This document shows, one piece after another, positions 1 through 6,794 of a DNA stretch of 7,213 nt. This DNA is from CADEFX01 sp050260355 (lineage in GTDB: Bacteria; Pseudomonadota; Alphaproteobacteria; Rhizobiales; Hyphomicrobiaceae). The position numbers were made by a program, and so were the translations under genes. The stretch covers positions 1 through 7,213 of the forward strand of contig JBLNBZ010000030.1 in the NCBI GenBank assembly GCA_050260355.1, read 5' to 3'. Position 1 is the stretch's first letter; each line of letters opens with the position of its first letter. The notes under the pieces are model-generated. The model saw nothing but the letters and a program-made list of their open reading frames with translations, had not been told where the DNA came from and did no database searches.

Positions 1-570
1 GGGACCGTGGCGCGCGCCATCCGCGGCGACAACTACGGCAAGCTCGAGGGCTACTGGATCACCGAGATCGGCCCGATCAATCAGGTCATCCACCTGTGGA
101 GCTACGCCGATCTCAACGAGCGCCAGAGGTTGAGAGGAGAGCTCGCCAAGAACACGCGTTGGACGAGCGAATACCTGCCGCTGATCCGGCCGCACCTCAT
201 TCGCCAGGACATCAGGTTGATGAACCAGGTGCTGGGCCCGATCGCGCCGCAGCGCGAGGGCAACGTGTACGAGCTGCGCAACTATCGCGTGAAGCCTGGC
301 GCGATCAGGGAGTGGGTCGGCTACTTCACCGCAGCACTGCCCGCGCGCGAGAAATACTCCAAGATTGTCGGCCTGTGGACGGGCGAGGCAGGCCAGCCCA
401 ACGAGGTCGTGCACATCTGGGCCTATCCCGATCTGAATGCGCGCCAGGAGGCGCGGGCCGCCTCGAGCAAAGATCCGCGCTGGCAGGAGTTCCTCAAGCA
501 GGGCTCACCCCTGCTCGATGAGCTTCACTCGACGGTCATGCTGCCGGCAGCGCACTCGCCGCTGAAGTAG
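1..570 (+). CDS. Tandem NIPSNAP-domain protein, 5' end missing
   Basis: The reading frame is open from the first base, and 189 codons are visible before the TAG stop, so the true start lies upstream of the window. The visible protein holds two related halves. The first (residues 1 to about 80) has GKLEGYWITEIG, NQVIHLWSYADL and a following RW. The second (about 87 to 182) begins YELRNYRVKPG and repeats the pattern as KIVGLWTGEAG, NEVVHIWAYPDL and PRW. This matches the ferredoxin-like alpha+beta barrel of NIPSNAP proteins, which often occur as tandem copies. The second half has about 20 residues between KPG and KIVGLW. By that measure the first half lacks roughly its first beta strand and part of a helix, so a few tens of residues are probably outside the window. 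Bacterial NIPSNAP proteins have no settled function; some sit near catabolic genes. No signal peptide can be judged. The gene converges on cpaD 18 bp away, so it is not part of the pilus operon. GTG at base 7 is in frame but would cut off the first domain. Confidence 0.85.
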   Translation, partial: GTVARAIRGDNYGKLEGYWITEIGPINQVIHLWSYADLNERQRLRGELAKNTRWTSEYLPLIRPHLIRQDIRLMNQVLGPIAPQREGNVYELRNYRVKPGAIREWVGYFTAALPAREKYSKIVGLWTGEAGQPNEVVHIWAYPDLNARQEARAASSKDPRWQEFLKQGSPLLDELHSTVMLPAAHSPLK

Positions 571-577
571 CGATCCG

Positions 578-604
578 GACGGCCGTTGCTACTTTACGGC
601 CGTC
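578..604. terminator. Hairpin between two convergent genes, possible bidirectional terminator
   Basis: A perfect 9-bp inverted repeat, GACGGCCGT at 578-586 and ACGGCCGTC at 596-604, flanks a 9-base loop. It sits just after the NIPSNAP stop codon (570), and the cpaD stop codon (589-591) lies inside its loop. A GC-rich stem between convergent ends fits a shared terminator. Neither strand has a proper T-tract after the stem, so intrinsic termination would be weak. It may instead protect the 3' end of the transcript. Confidence 0.4.
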
Positions 605-1326
605 GTCGTCGACGGCGCTTTCGCCTTGTTGGCGTCGTCGGTCGGCACCGCGCTATTCGGAGGCGCATATTTCGACCACAGCGCAGCCCGACGCTCGCTC
701 GAGCTCGGCTGCTCGTCTTGCGGGCGCTGCAGATCACGGGCGTTGGCGACCATGCCGGCGAGATTGCGCTGCGTTGCGCAGCCCCACTGCGGATAAGGGA
801 TCCGCTGACGATCGTGCCCGACATCGCGGTACCACAAGCCGCATTCGGGCGGCACCGCAATCGGCCGCACGTAGCTGAGCCGCACGACCGCGCCGGGGCC
901 GCGTGCAGTCCCATTGTAGGACTTGTCCACGAGCTGCTCGTCGACCTCTGCCTCGCGCAGGGCTACGCGTATGTCGTCGACGATGCGCGCCGATGCTGCG
1001 CCTTTGGCGGGCAGGGACAGGCTGAGCCGACTGTTGCTCTCGGCGCGGAATCGCTTCGCAAACCGATAGATGTCCGCAACCTGGTTGTGGCTGAGGCTCT
1101 CGCCGGCAGGCGGCAACTGCACGCGCAGCGTCTCCCGCTTTGCCGTGAAGCCTATGCGGTGGCGCACCTCGGGATCGCTGAGGGCCACCGCGGTGGTGTC
1201 GGACAGGCGGTCATACTGATCGCAGCCGAGGACCGACCCGGCGAGCGCGAGAACTGCGGCCAGCGCAGCCGCACGCCGGACACCGGGGCTGCGGCAGGCG
1301 AGGTCGCGTACCGGCTTGCGAATCAT
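589..1326 (-). CDS. cpaD: Tad pilus assembly lipoprotein CpaD
   Basis: This 245-residue protein matches the Pilus_CpaD family, an envelope lipoprotein that works with the secretin CpaC in assembling Flp/Tad pili. The N-terminus has basic residues, a hydrophobic run (residues 19-33) and a lipobox ending VLGC, with Cys35 as the predicted lipidation site. The family's C-terminal signature, WGCATQRNLAGMVANARDL, spans residues 181-199, and Cys162 and Cys183 could form a disulfide. The last 40 or so residues are polar and Pro/Ala/Thr-rich, probably disordered. The ATG overlaps the cpaC stop as ATGA, and GGGGG lies 7 bases upstream of it inside cpaC, so translation is probably coupled. The residue after the lipidated Cys is Asp, which in Escherichia coli would favour inner-membrane retention; whether that rule holds here is unknown. 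In many alphaproteobacteria cpaE follows cpaD, but here the locus ends and a convergent gene begins. Confidence 0.93.
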   Translation of the reverse strand: MIRKPVRDLACRSPGVRRAAALAAVLALAGSVLGCDQYDRLSDTTAVALSDPEVRHRIGFTAKRETLRVQLPPAGESLSHNQVADIYRFAKRFRAESNSRLSLSLPAKGAASARIVDDIRVALREAEVDEQLVDKSYNGTARGPGAVVRLSYVRPIAVPPECGLWYRDVGHDRQRIPYPQWGCATQRNLAGMVANARDLQRPQDEQPSSSERRAALWSKYAPPNSAVPTDDANKAKAPSTTTAVK

Positions 1327-2858
1327 CCCTTCACCCCCGGGTATTCGATGATGAACCCATACTCGCCCTCGTACGGCACGGGCTCGCGTCCCGGCGGGCC
1401 GTAGATCCGGTGCATGTGCCCGAAGAAGATGTTCCTGAGATCGCTCGCCGGCGCGAAGCCCTGATCGGGCCGGGCCGCCTGGTCGTGAGTCATGTGCGTT
1501 GCAATGTAAGGCGTGACGAGAATGACCAGCTCGGTCTCGCGCTTCTGAAAGTCGTTGGAGCGGAAGAGCTGGCCGAGAACCGGCAGGTTCTTGAGGCCTG
1601 GCACGCCCTCGACGCTTTGCCTGGTCTCGTCCGACAAGAGACCCGCCATGGCGAGCGTGGCTCCGCTCGGCATTTCCAGCGTCGTCTCAGCGCGCCGCGT
1701 CTTGAGCGCCGGCACAACCAGATCCGAGACCGAGATCGCGCCTTCGCTCGAAAGCTCGCTCACCTCCGACGAGATGGAGAGACTGATGCGCCCGTCTGAA
1801 AGCACGACGGGCTTGAACTCGGTGCTCACACCGAACTTCTTGAACTGGATCGTGATCTGCCGGTCGACGCTCGCGATGGGAATGGGGAACTCGCCGCCGG
1901 CGAGGAACGTCGCCTTCTCGCCGGAGAGAGCCGTGAGATTGGGCTCTGCCAGGATCCGCGCCAGCCCATTGCGCTCGAGCGACTCGACCAGCGCGTTGAT
2001 ATTCTGGTTGCCCTTCGACCAATTGAACAGCGTCTGACTTCCCGCGGTGCCGAGCGGTACAGTCTGGCTCGTCACCGGGAACCCGTTCGTCAGGACCTTC
2101 ATGACCGTCAGATGACCCGACGCGAGCGTGGAGACGTTTCCCGCGATGTCTGGAAGGCTGACGCCAAGCCTGCGCAGAGCATCGCGCCGCATTTCGATCA
2201 CCGACACCTTGAGCAGGACCTGCTCCTTGGCCGGAGGCGCCACCGCCAGCATGTTGACGACGTTGTCGCCCTTCTTCTTCATGAAGCGGCTCGCCAGCTC
2301 GCCGGCGCGGTTGGCGTCGACCGGGTTGACCACGCTGCCCGTCAGCACGACGTTGTCGCCCATGGTCTCGACCTTGATCTTGGAGCCTGGCAGCAGGCGA
2401 TGCAGCGCATCGTTGAGGGCCGACAGGTCGCGCATCACGGAGACCTCGAGCAGCAGCACCTTTTGACCGTTGTGCCCGAGGAAGAAGGCGTTGGCCTCGC
2501 CGGCATCCTTGGCAAGCAGGTACACCTGCCGATTGGTCTGCACGACGGCGTCGAGAATTTCGGGATTCGAGACCAGCACGTTCTCGAGATCGACCGGCAG
2601 CTCGACCAGCATCGATTTGTCGACGCCAATCGTCACCTTGCGCATGGCCGGAAGCTGTCCGCCGGGAATGCGCAGGTAGGAGCGATGGTCGGGATCCGTG
2701 ACACTGCGAGACAGCTCGCGATCACGCTCCTGCGCGCATACCGACGCAGCCGCGCAAGCACCAAAGATGATTGCGGCAACCACAAGACGACAGCCGTGCG
2801 AAGCTAGATTTCGAAGCACTGCGACATCACCCCCGCCCGGGTGTGCCGCGCTACGCAT
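1323..2858 (-). CDS. cpaC: Tad pilus outer-membrane secretin CpaC
   Basis: This is a secretin of the type II/III family, which forms the outer-membrane channel for the Flp/Tad pilus. Taking the ATG at 2858 gives 511 residues. In that numbering there is a long signal peptide (hydrophobic core about 25-38, likely cleavage after ASVCA near 42). A pilus-secretin N-terminal domain follows at about 73-141 (KVTIGVDKS, ELPVDLENVLVSNPEI), then a BON-like domain at about 147-206, and the secretin domain at about 212-452. The secretin domain carries LARILAEPNLTALSG, the signature VPGLKNLPVLGQLF at 419-432 and ELVILVTPY near its end. The roughly 59-residue tail with DQGFAPASD resembles that of other alphaproteobacterial CpaC proteins. 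The start is uncertain: 2858 has GGGGG 5 bases upstream; a GTG at 2897 (524 residues) also has an AGAGAGGG site, and an in-frame GTG 13 codons inside would also leave a normal signal peptide. The 3' end overlaps cpaD by 4 bp. Confidence 0.93.
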   Translation of the reverse strand: MRSAAHPGGGDVAVLRNLASHGCRLVVAAIIFGACAAASVCAQERDRELSRSVTDPDHRSYLRIPGGQLPAMRKVTIGVDKSMLVELPVDLENVLVSNPEILDAVVQTNRQVYLLAKDAGEANAFFLGHNGQKVLLLEVSVMRDLSALNDALHRLLPGSKIKVETMGDNVVLTGSVVNPVDANRAGELASRFMKKKGDNVVNMLAVAPPAKEQVLLKVSVIEMRRDALRRLGVSLPDIAGNVSTLASGHLTVMKVLTNGFPVTSQTVPLGTAGSQTLFNWSKGNQNINALVESLERNGLARILAEPNLTALSGEKATFLAGGEFPIPIASVDRQITIQFKKFGVSTEFKPVVLSDGRISLSISSEVSELSSEGAISVSDLVVPALKTRRAETTLEMPSGATLAMAGLLSDETRQSVEGVPGLKNLPVLGQLFRSNDFQKRETELVILVTPYIATHMTHDQAARPDQGFAPASDLRNIFFGHMHRIYGPPGREPVPYEGEYGFIIEYPGVKG

Positions 2859-3169
2859 TACTTCCCCCGCTACAGCGCAGACACCCCCGACGCACACGCA
2901 CCCTCTCTGCCATCATTGTTGGGAGATTTGGCCGGATGGCGCCAGCGGAACGAACCAGCGAGTGTTGCACGCCCTCAAGATGTTCACAGCTTGTCCAGAT
3001 CTCATGGGGGCGGCCGCCGTGCTTGCTTCCGGCGTGCAAACAGTGTCGGCAGCTCGGCAAAGCCACCATTTTGCAAGGGCTTGGCGCGGGATCGACGGAC
3101 GCACCGGCTGCGGTCCGGCACCTCGCTACAGCCGATCCGGCAAAAGTGTGAACAATCTAACGAGGCACT
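2859..3169 (-). other. Gene-free gap between the tadG-like gene and cpaC
   Basis: These 311 bases hold no convincing gene. The short open frames on both strands show no family motif, membrane span or Flp-type prepilin signature. The 8-mer TGTTCACA occurs at 2981-2988 and, inverted, at 3147-3154. TGTCCA at 2992-2997 repeats TGTTCA one helical turn (11 bp) downstream on the plus strand. Read on the minus strand, TGCCGGA(T/C)CG occurs twice just after the tadG stop. Such a gap inside a pilus gene run could hold a cpaC promoter and regulator sites, but I found no -35/-10 pair I would defend. Confidence 0.45.
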
Positions 3170-4792
3170 TCAGCTTGACACGCGGAGCTGCGCGATTTCG
3201 CGGCCAATGATCTGGAAAGTCTGAATCAGCGCCGCTCCGTCGCTTGCGCGATAGGCCTTGTCGGCTCCCGACGCGCAGCCTTGCAGGAGAGCCTGGGTGG
3301 ACGGATTGCTCTCGAGCCGGAAGGCGACCGTGTAGATGACGACACCTTGCGCCTTGGCATTGTTGCACGCGGCGGTCGTCTTCGCATTCATCTCCGACAC
3401 CAGAGCCGACTGGGAATATGTGGTGCCGAGCCGGCCCTTGGCGGCGTAGCCGAACGCTCCATAAACCGACCGATTGTGATTGCTGTAGGCTTGGTAGGTG
3501 TTCTCACCGTCGGTCATGAGCACCATCACCTTCTGGTTGTGGCGATCATCCCAAGGCTTTCCCTCGGTGAACGGCACCTCAGGAGACAACACGCGCCATC
3601 CCCACATGGCGCCCTCGCCAATATTGGTATTACCGTTGGCCTGCATCGCGGTGACTGCCGCCTCGGCCTCAGCCTTGTTGGAGGTAAGGGGCAGGATCGG
3701 CGCTGTGGTGCAATTGGCGTTGGGGCCGGCTCCGTAGGGCGTCGCGCCGTCGTACTTGCAGGTGCGTGCCTGCGCCGTCGCCGGATCGAGCGGCTGGGGA
3801 CCCCACTGCCGGCAACGGTTCTGACGGGTGCTCCAATTCACGCAAACCTGCGGCTGTGGCGGGCAACTCCCGCCGAAGTCGTCGAGATAATTGTTGTTGT
3901 AAAAGTCGCCATTGTCGTTGCCGGAGTCCGGCTCGTCGGGGGCGAACATCGGCACGAACAAGGTGGCGGGCACAGCGGCATTGGGCTCCGTATCCTGGGT
4001 GTCGTAGGGCGCCGGGCGCGCCTCTACGCAGCCGCGCCAGCTGACTCCCATCTGCGAAAGGAGATCGAAACGGCTGCGCGGCTCGGCAAAATTCTCCACA
4101 TGGGTCGGCGCCGCCGCGCTGGTATCGATCCAGCCGGAGTCGCGCATATCGGCACCGACGTTGACCGAGCCCGCAAACGGAATGACGCCGACTTTCACCT
4201 TGTCGTCCTGAGCGCCGGCGAAAACCACGCCGATCAGGTTCGTTGCCGCCGTCTTCAGGTCCTCGATGTACTGACCAGCCATCGAGCCGGAGTTGTCGAG
4301 CACCAGGGCGACCTCTACGGTGCCGTCACCCTTGCTCACCTTCGAGCTGGCGCCGAGGTTGAGCCTCGAGATGCCGAACGCATTGAGCAAGGTCGTCAGT
4401 GACGGCCCCCCCGAGGTGAGTGTGAGCTCGCCCTTCTCGGCATCCAGCGTGATTGAATCGATGTGCGTCTGCGTCCCCTCCGGCGAATTGACGCGGAAGT
4501 AGGCGTCGGCGGCCGCTCGCGACTTCTCATCCTGGTCTGGCAGACCGAGCTGATGCGCCGCGGCGAGGGCAGCCGCGTCGAGAGCCCATTGCATCTGCAT
4601 GCGCTCGTGCTCGGCGCGCCCGAAATCGATCGCCATCCCAATGGCAAACAGCACGACCGCGAACGCCAGGCAGAATGGAATGATTATGGTGCCGGATTGA
4701 TCGCGGCCAAAGCCGGTCAAGATGCGAGCGAGACCAGCGGACCTTTCAGCCCACCTGTCACGCGCACGGCCGCCAGGCCAATTCGGCCGCAT
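3170..4792 (-). CDS. TadE/TadG-like pilus protein with vWA domain
   Basis: The ATG at 4792 gives 540 residues and is preferred because GGGAG lies 7 bases upstream; a GTG at 4825 (551 residues) has only a weak site. A basic cytoplasmic leader is followed by GFGRDQSGTIIIPF and a membrane span at about 36-53 ending near IDFGR, the usual N-terminus of Tad-family (TadE/F/G) proteins. The rest is predicted to lie outside the inner membrane and contains a von Willebrand factor A domain. Its metal-ion-dependent adhesion site looks complete: Asp166, Ser168 and Ser170 in DNSGSM, Thr389 in GNTNIGEG, and Asp428 in MVLMTDGEN. Between the first and later metal ligands is a long insert (about 255-375) with six cysteines and an Asn-rich stretch near 292-305. 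GCVEARPAPYD, at the start of the insert, looks familiar from other alphaproteobacterial TadG proteins. TadG proteins are thought to act in Tad pilus assembly or adhesion. The gene precedes cpaC on the same strand, which fits that role. I leave the symbol blank because the exact paralogue is unclear. Confidence 0.88.
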   Translation of the reverse strand: MRPNWPGGRARDRWAERSAGLARILTGFGRDQSGTIIIPFCLAFAVVLFAIGMAIDFGRAEHERMQMQWALDAAALAAAHQLGLPDQDEKSRAAADAYFRVNSPEGTQTHIDSITLDAEKGELTLTSGGPSLTTLLNAFGISRLNLGASSKVSKGDGTVEVALVLDNSGSMAGQYIEDLKTAATNLIGVVFAGAQDDKVKVGVIPFAGSVNVGADMRDSGWIDTSAAAPTHVENFAEPRSRFDLLSQMGVSWRGCVEARPAPYDTQDTEPNAAVPATLFVPMFAPDEPDSGNDNGDFYNNNYLDDFGGSCPPQPQVCVNWSTRQNRCRQWGPQPLDPATAQARTCKYDGATPYGAGPNANCTTAPILPLTSNKAEAEAAVTAMQANGNTNIGEGAMWGWRVLSPEVPFTEGKPWDDRHNQKVMVLMTDGENTYQAYSNHNRSVYGAFGYAAKGRLGTTYSQSALVSEMNAKTTAACNNAKAQGVVIYTVAFRLESNPSTQALLQGCASGADKAYRASDGAALIQTFQIIGREIAQLRVSS

Positions 4793-4802
4793 CCCTCGTC
4801 TC

Positions 4803-4812
4803 CCGTTAACGG
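4803..4812. promoter_or_regulatory. 10-bp perfect palindrome upstream of the tadG-like start
   Basis: CCGTTAACGG is self-complementary and ends 10 bases upstream of the preferred ATG at 4792, next to its ribosome-binding site. It could be an operator for a dimeric regulator. If the GTG at 4825 is the true start it would lie within the coding region, which would weaken that idea. A 10-bp palindrome can also arise by chance. Confidence 0.2.
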
Positions 4813-4838
4813 ACCGTATCGACACTACCCAGCAGCCA

Positions 4839-4868
4839 CTGACGATCCGTAAAGCTCTTTGTTAGAAT
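4839..4868 (+). promoter_or_regulatory. Candidate sigma-70-type promoter for the transporter gene
   Basis: CTGACG at 4839-4844 matches four of six positions of TTGACA. TAGAAT at 4863-4868 matches five of six positions of TATAAT. The spacer is 18 bp. Transcription would start near 4875, which leaves a leader before the ATG at 4953 and only about a dozen bases before the GTG at 4887. The position in the divergent gap is right, but no experimental support can be inferred from sequence alone. Confidence 0.35.
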
Positions 4869-4952
4869 TTTGCGAACGTTTGGCTGGTGTGCCTGACCCG
4901 GCCCTGGAAGCGGCAACTTGCCCGCCGCCCTCCCGACCGGCATCCTGCCTCC

Positions 4953-6545
4953 ATGACAGTTGATGATCGGGATCGCGCCCCCGCACAGGGCGTAATGGGG
5001 TACTTGCGCAGCCAGCTCGAGGCGGCACTACTGACCCCCGTCCGCGCCATGCGCTGGTCGTACTTGCCATTGCTGATGGTGTACTTCGCGTATGGCGCCC
5101 TCGGCATCATCGGCATCGCACAAAGCTTCTGGGTCAAGAGCGCGCTGACTCTGACGCCGGCGGAGTTGGCCGCGCTCGGGGTGTGGCTGACACTGCCCTG
5201 GACCATCAAGATGGTGTTCGGCGAGCTCGTCGATTCGGTGCCCATTCTCGGCTCGCAGCGGCGCGCCTATGTGTTCATCGGCGCCGGCCTGACGGCCGCC
5301 GGTCTATTGCTGCTGGCGGGTGCGGCCAGCAAGACGATCACTTTCGCCAGCCCCGACGCGATCTACGTCGTAGCCTCCCTGCTTTCGGTGACCGGCGTTG
5401 TGCTTCAGGACGTCGTAGCCGATGCCATGAGCACGGAAGTCGTTCCTCGCGTCGAGGCGGACGGCACTGCGAGGCCCATGGCCGACATCAACCGCGATCT
5501 CGGCATGGTGCAGGTGTTGGGCCGCCTCGCGTTGTCGATCGGGATCTTCGCGGTCGCCGGGCTCGCAGGCTACCTTGCCGAGGCGCTCTCCTATGCGACC
5601 GTGTTCCTGATCGGTCTCGTGGTTCCGCTGATATCGATCTCGGGCGCGCTGCTCGTGCGCCTCGAGACCAGCGAGCGCCGCCCGATCGATTGGCGGATAC
5701 TGGGCGGCGGGCTCGTCTTCGGGTGTGTCGTGACGGCCCTCGGCTTTGCGCAGGTTCCGCTCGGCCAGGAGATCGTGTTCGCGGTCTCGACCACCGTGAT
5801 CGTGGTGATGCTCAGGCGGGTTACAGGCGAGATCTCGGCGGCCGCCCGGCGTCACATCTTCTTTGCCGCGATCATCATCTTTCTGTTTCGCGCCACGCCG
5901 ACTGTCGGCGAGGGATACCGTTGGTTCACGATCGATGTGCTGGGTTTCAACGAGTCCTTCTACGGCGTTCTCGGGCAGACCGGAGCGGCACTGGGCCTTG
6001 CTGGCGCCTGGCTGCTGTCGGATGCCATCACACGGCAACCAGTCGCACGCGTGCTGCTGTGGCTCACGATCGTCGGGGCCGTGCTCGCCGTACCCACGAT
6101 CATGCTCGTCTCAGGCATGTACGAATGGACCGACCGCCTGTTCGGCATCGGCGCGCGCAGCATCGCCGTGATCGACGCTGCGGCCAGCTCGCCGCTCGCC
6201 CAGATCAGCATGATTCCGCTGCTCACGCTGATTGCCGTGTACGCGCCGAGCGGACATCGCGCGACGTGGTTCGCCCTGATGGCCTCGTTGATGAACCTCG
6301 CTCTCGTCGCCGGCGAGCTGCAGACCAAGTACCTCAATCTCATCTTCCATGTCGATCGAGGGCACTACGAGCAGCTGCTGCCGCTGGCGCTCGTCGCCAC
6401 GGCGATCGGCGTCTGCATGCCGCTCGCGGCGATCCTGGTCTTCGGATCGCGCATCAGCGGCGACCCGCCGGACGGCGCTAAAGAGTGTGGCACCGGCGGC
6501 ACGGGAGCCCCGCGGCCCGCGCAAAGCGAGCGGGCTTCGCCTTAA
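4953..6545 (+). CDS. BT1/folate-biopterin-type MFS transporter
   Basis: This is a polytopic inner-membrane protein of 530 residues counted from the ATG at 4953, with about 12 to 14 hydrophobic segments. The clear ones are near 38-57, 72-92, 106-124, 136-154, 188-206, 213-235, 249-268, 273-287, 301-315, 366-386, 414-431, 439-456 and 475-498. The motif GELVDSVPILGSQRR at 90-104 is a variant of the MFS loop 2-3 signature. With VVLQDVVADAMSTE at 149-162 it resembles the BT1 branch, whose studied eukaryotic members carry folates and pteridines. The substrate in bacteria is generally unknown and cannot be read from the sequence. The start is unsettled: ATG 4953 lacks a good ribosome-binding site, ATG 4995 has AGGG 4 bases upstream, and GTG 4887 gives 552 residues. 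All three keep every membrane span. The last 25 or so residues are Gly/Pro-rich and hydrophilic. It is divergent from the pilus genes and probably unrelated to them. Confidence 0.85.
   Translation: MTVDDRDRAPAQGVMGYLRSQLEAALLTPVRAMRWSYLPLLMVYFAYGALGIIGIAQSFWVKSALTLTPAELAALGVWLTLPWTIKMVFGELVDSVPILGSQRRAYVFIGAGLTAAGLLLLAGAASKTITFASPDAIYVVASLLSVTGVVLQDVVADAMSTEVVPRVEADGTARPMADINRDLGMVQVLGRLALSIGIFAVAGLAGYLAEALSYATVFLIGLVVPLISISGALLVRLETSERRPIDWRILGGGLVFGCVVTALGFAQVPLGQEIVFAVSTTVIVVMLRRVTGEISAAARRHIFFAAIIIFLFRATPTVGEGYRWFTIDVLGFNESFYGVLGQTGAALGLAGAWLLSDAITRQPVARVLLWLTIVGAVLAVPTIMLVSGMYEWTDRLFGIGARSIAVIDAAASSPLAQISMIPLLTLIAVYAPSGHRATWFALMASLMNLALVAGELQTKYLNLIFHVDRGHYEQLLPLALVATAIGVCMPLAAILVFGSRISGDPPDGAKECGTGGTGAPRPAQSERASP
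6515..6535 (+). terminator. GC-rich hairpin at the 3' end of the transporter gene
   Basis: GCCCGC at 6515-6520 pairs with GCGGGC at 6530-6535 around a short loop, with an alternative inner CGC-AAA-GCG pairing. TTCGCCTT follows. It lies inside the last codons of the transporter, ten bases before its stop. This could be a weak terminator or a transcript-stabilising hairpin. The lack of a run of T makes strong termination unlikely, and downstream genes may still be read through. Confidence 0.3.
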
Positions 6546-6611
6546 CCACGCCCAATTCGGGCGGCACCGCTGATCGCATCCGATGCGGCTGTCGATAAAG
6601 AGGGGCCACCC

Positions 6612-6794
6612 GTGAATAGTTCGAGTGAGATTGCGATGCCGCGTGCGTCCGGCATCCTTTGGCGTATCGTCGTCGGCATACTGGCGCTGGTCGTGCTTGC
6701 CGGTGGCGGCGCTTGGCTCATGTATGCCGGTATCGACCCCACACTGGAGGCGAAGGCCGCCCAGGAAAGCGCAACGCCGCCAGCCTCGCAATAG
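6612..6794 (+). CDS. Small single-span membrane protein, unknown function
   Basis: This encodes 60 residues from a GTG start. The start is supported by AGAGGGG six bases upstream, the best-placed ribosome-binding site on this strand. Residues 1-18 are short and polar with Arg11 and Arg18, and residues 19-39 form one hydrophobic span rich in Val, Leu, Ala and Gly. The roughly 20-residue tail (IDPTLEAKAAQES...) is polar and ends in Pro/Ala/Ser. The positive charges before the span suggest the N-terminus is inside and the tail in the periplasm; an uncleaved anchor seems likelier than a secreted protein because no good cleavage site follows. I do not recognise a family. It starts 66 bp after the transporter stop on the same strand, so it may be cotranscribed with it. 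An in-frame ATG at codon 9 is an alternative start without a clear ribosome-binding site. Confidence 0.6.
   Translation: MNSSSEIAMPRASGILWRIVVGILALVVLAGGGAWLMYAGIDPTLEAKAAQESATPPASQ

Noticed and set aside
586..1404. 272-codon open frame on the plus strand opposite cpaD
   Set aside because: It is Arg/Ala-rich with no family motif and lies wholly antisense to a well-supported gene; long shadow frames are normal at this GC content.
2851..3069. 72-codon minus-strand open frame overlapping the cpaC start, considered as a possible Flp prepilin
   Set aside because: It lacks the prepilin cleavage motif and the hydrophobic helix of Flp proteins and overlaps the cpaC start.
3281..4402. 373-codon open frame on the plus strand opposite the tadG-like gene
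   Set aside because: The minus strand encodes an intact vWA metal site in this stretch. The plus-strand product shows only shadow composition.
5183..6481. 432-codon open frame in another plus-strand frame of the transporter
   Set aside because: The product is extremely Arg-rich without membrane spans, while the overlapping frame gives a coherent polytopic membrane protein.
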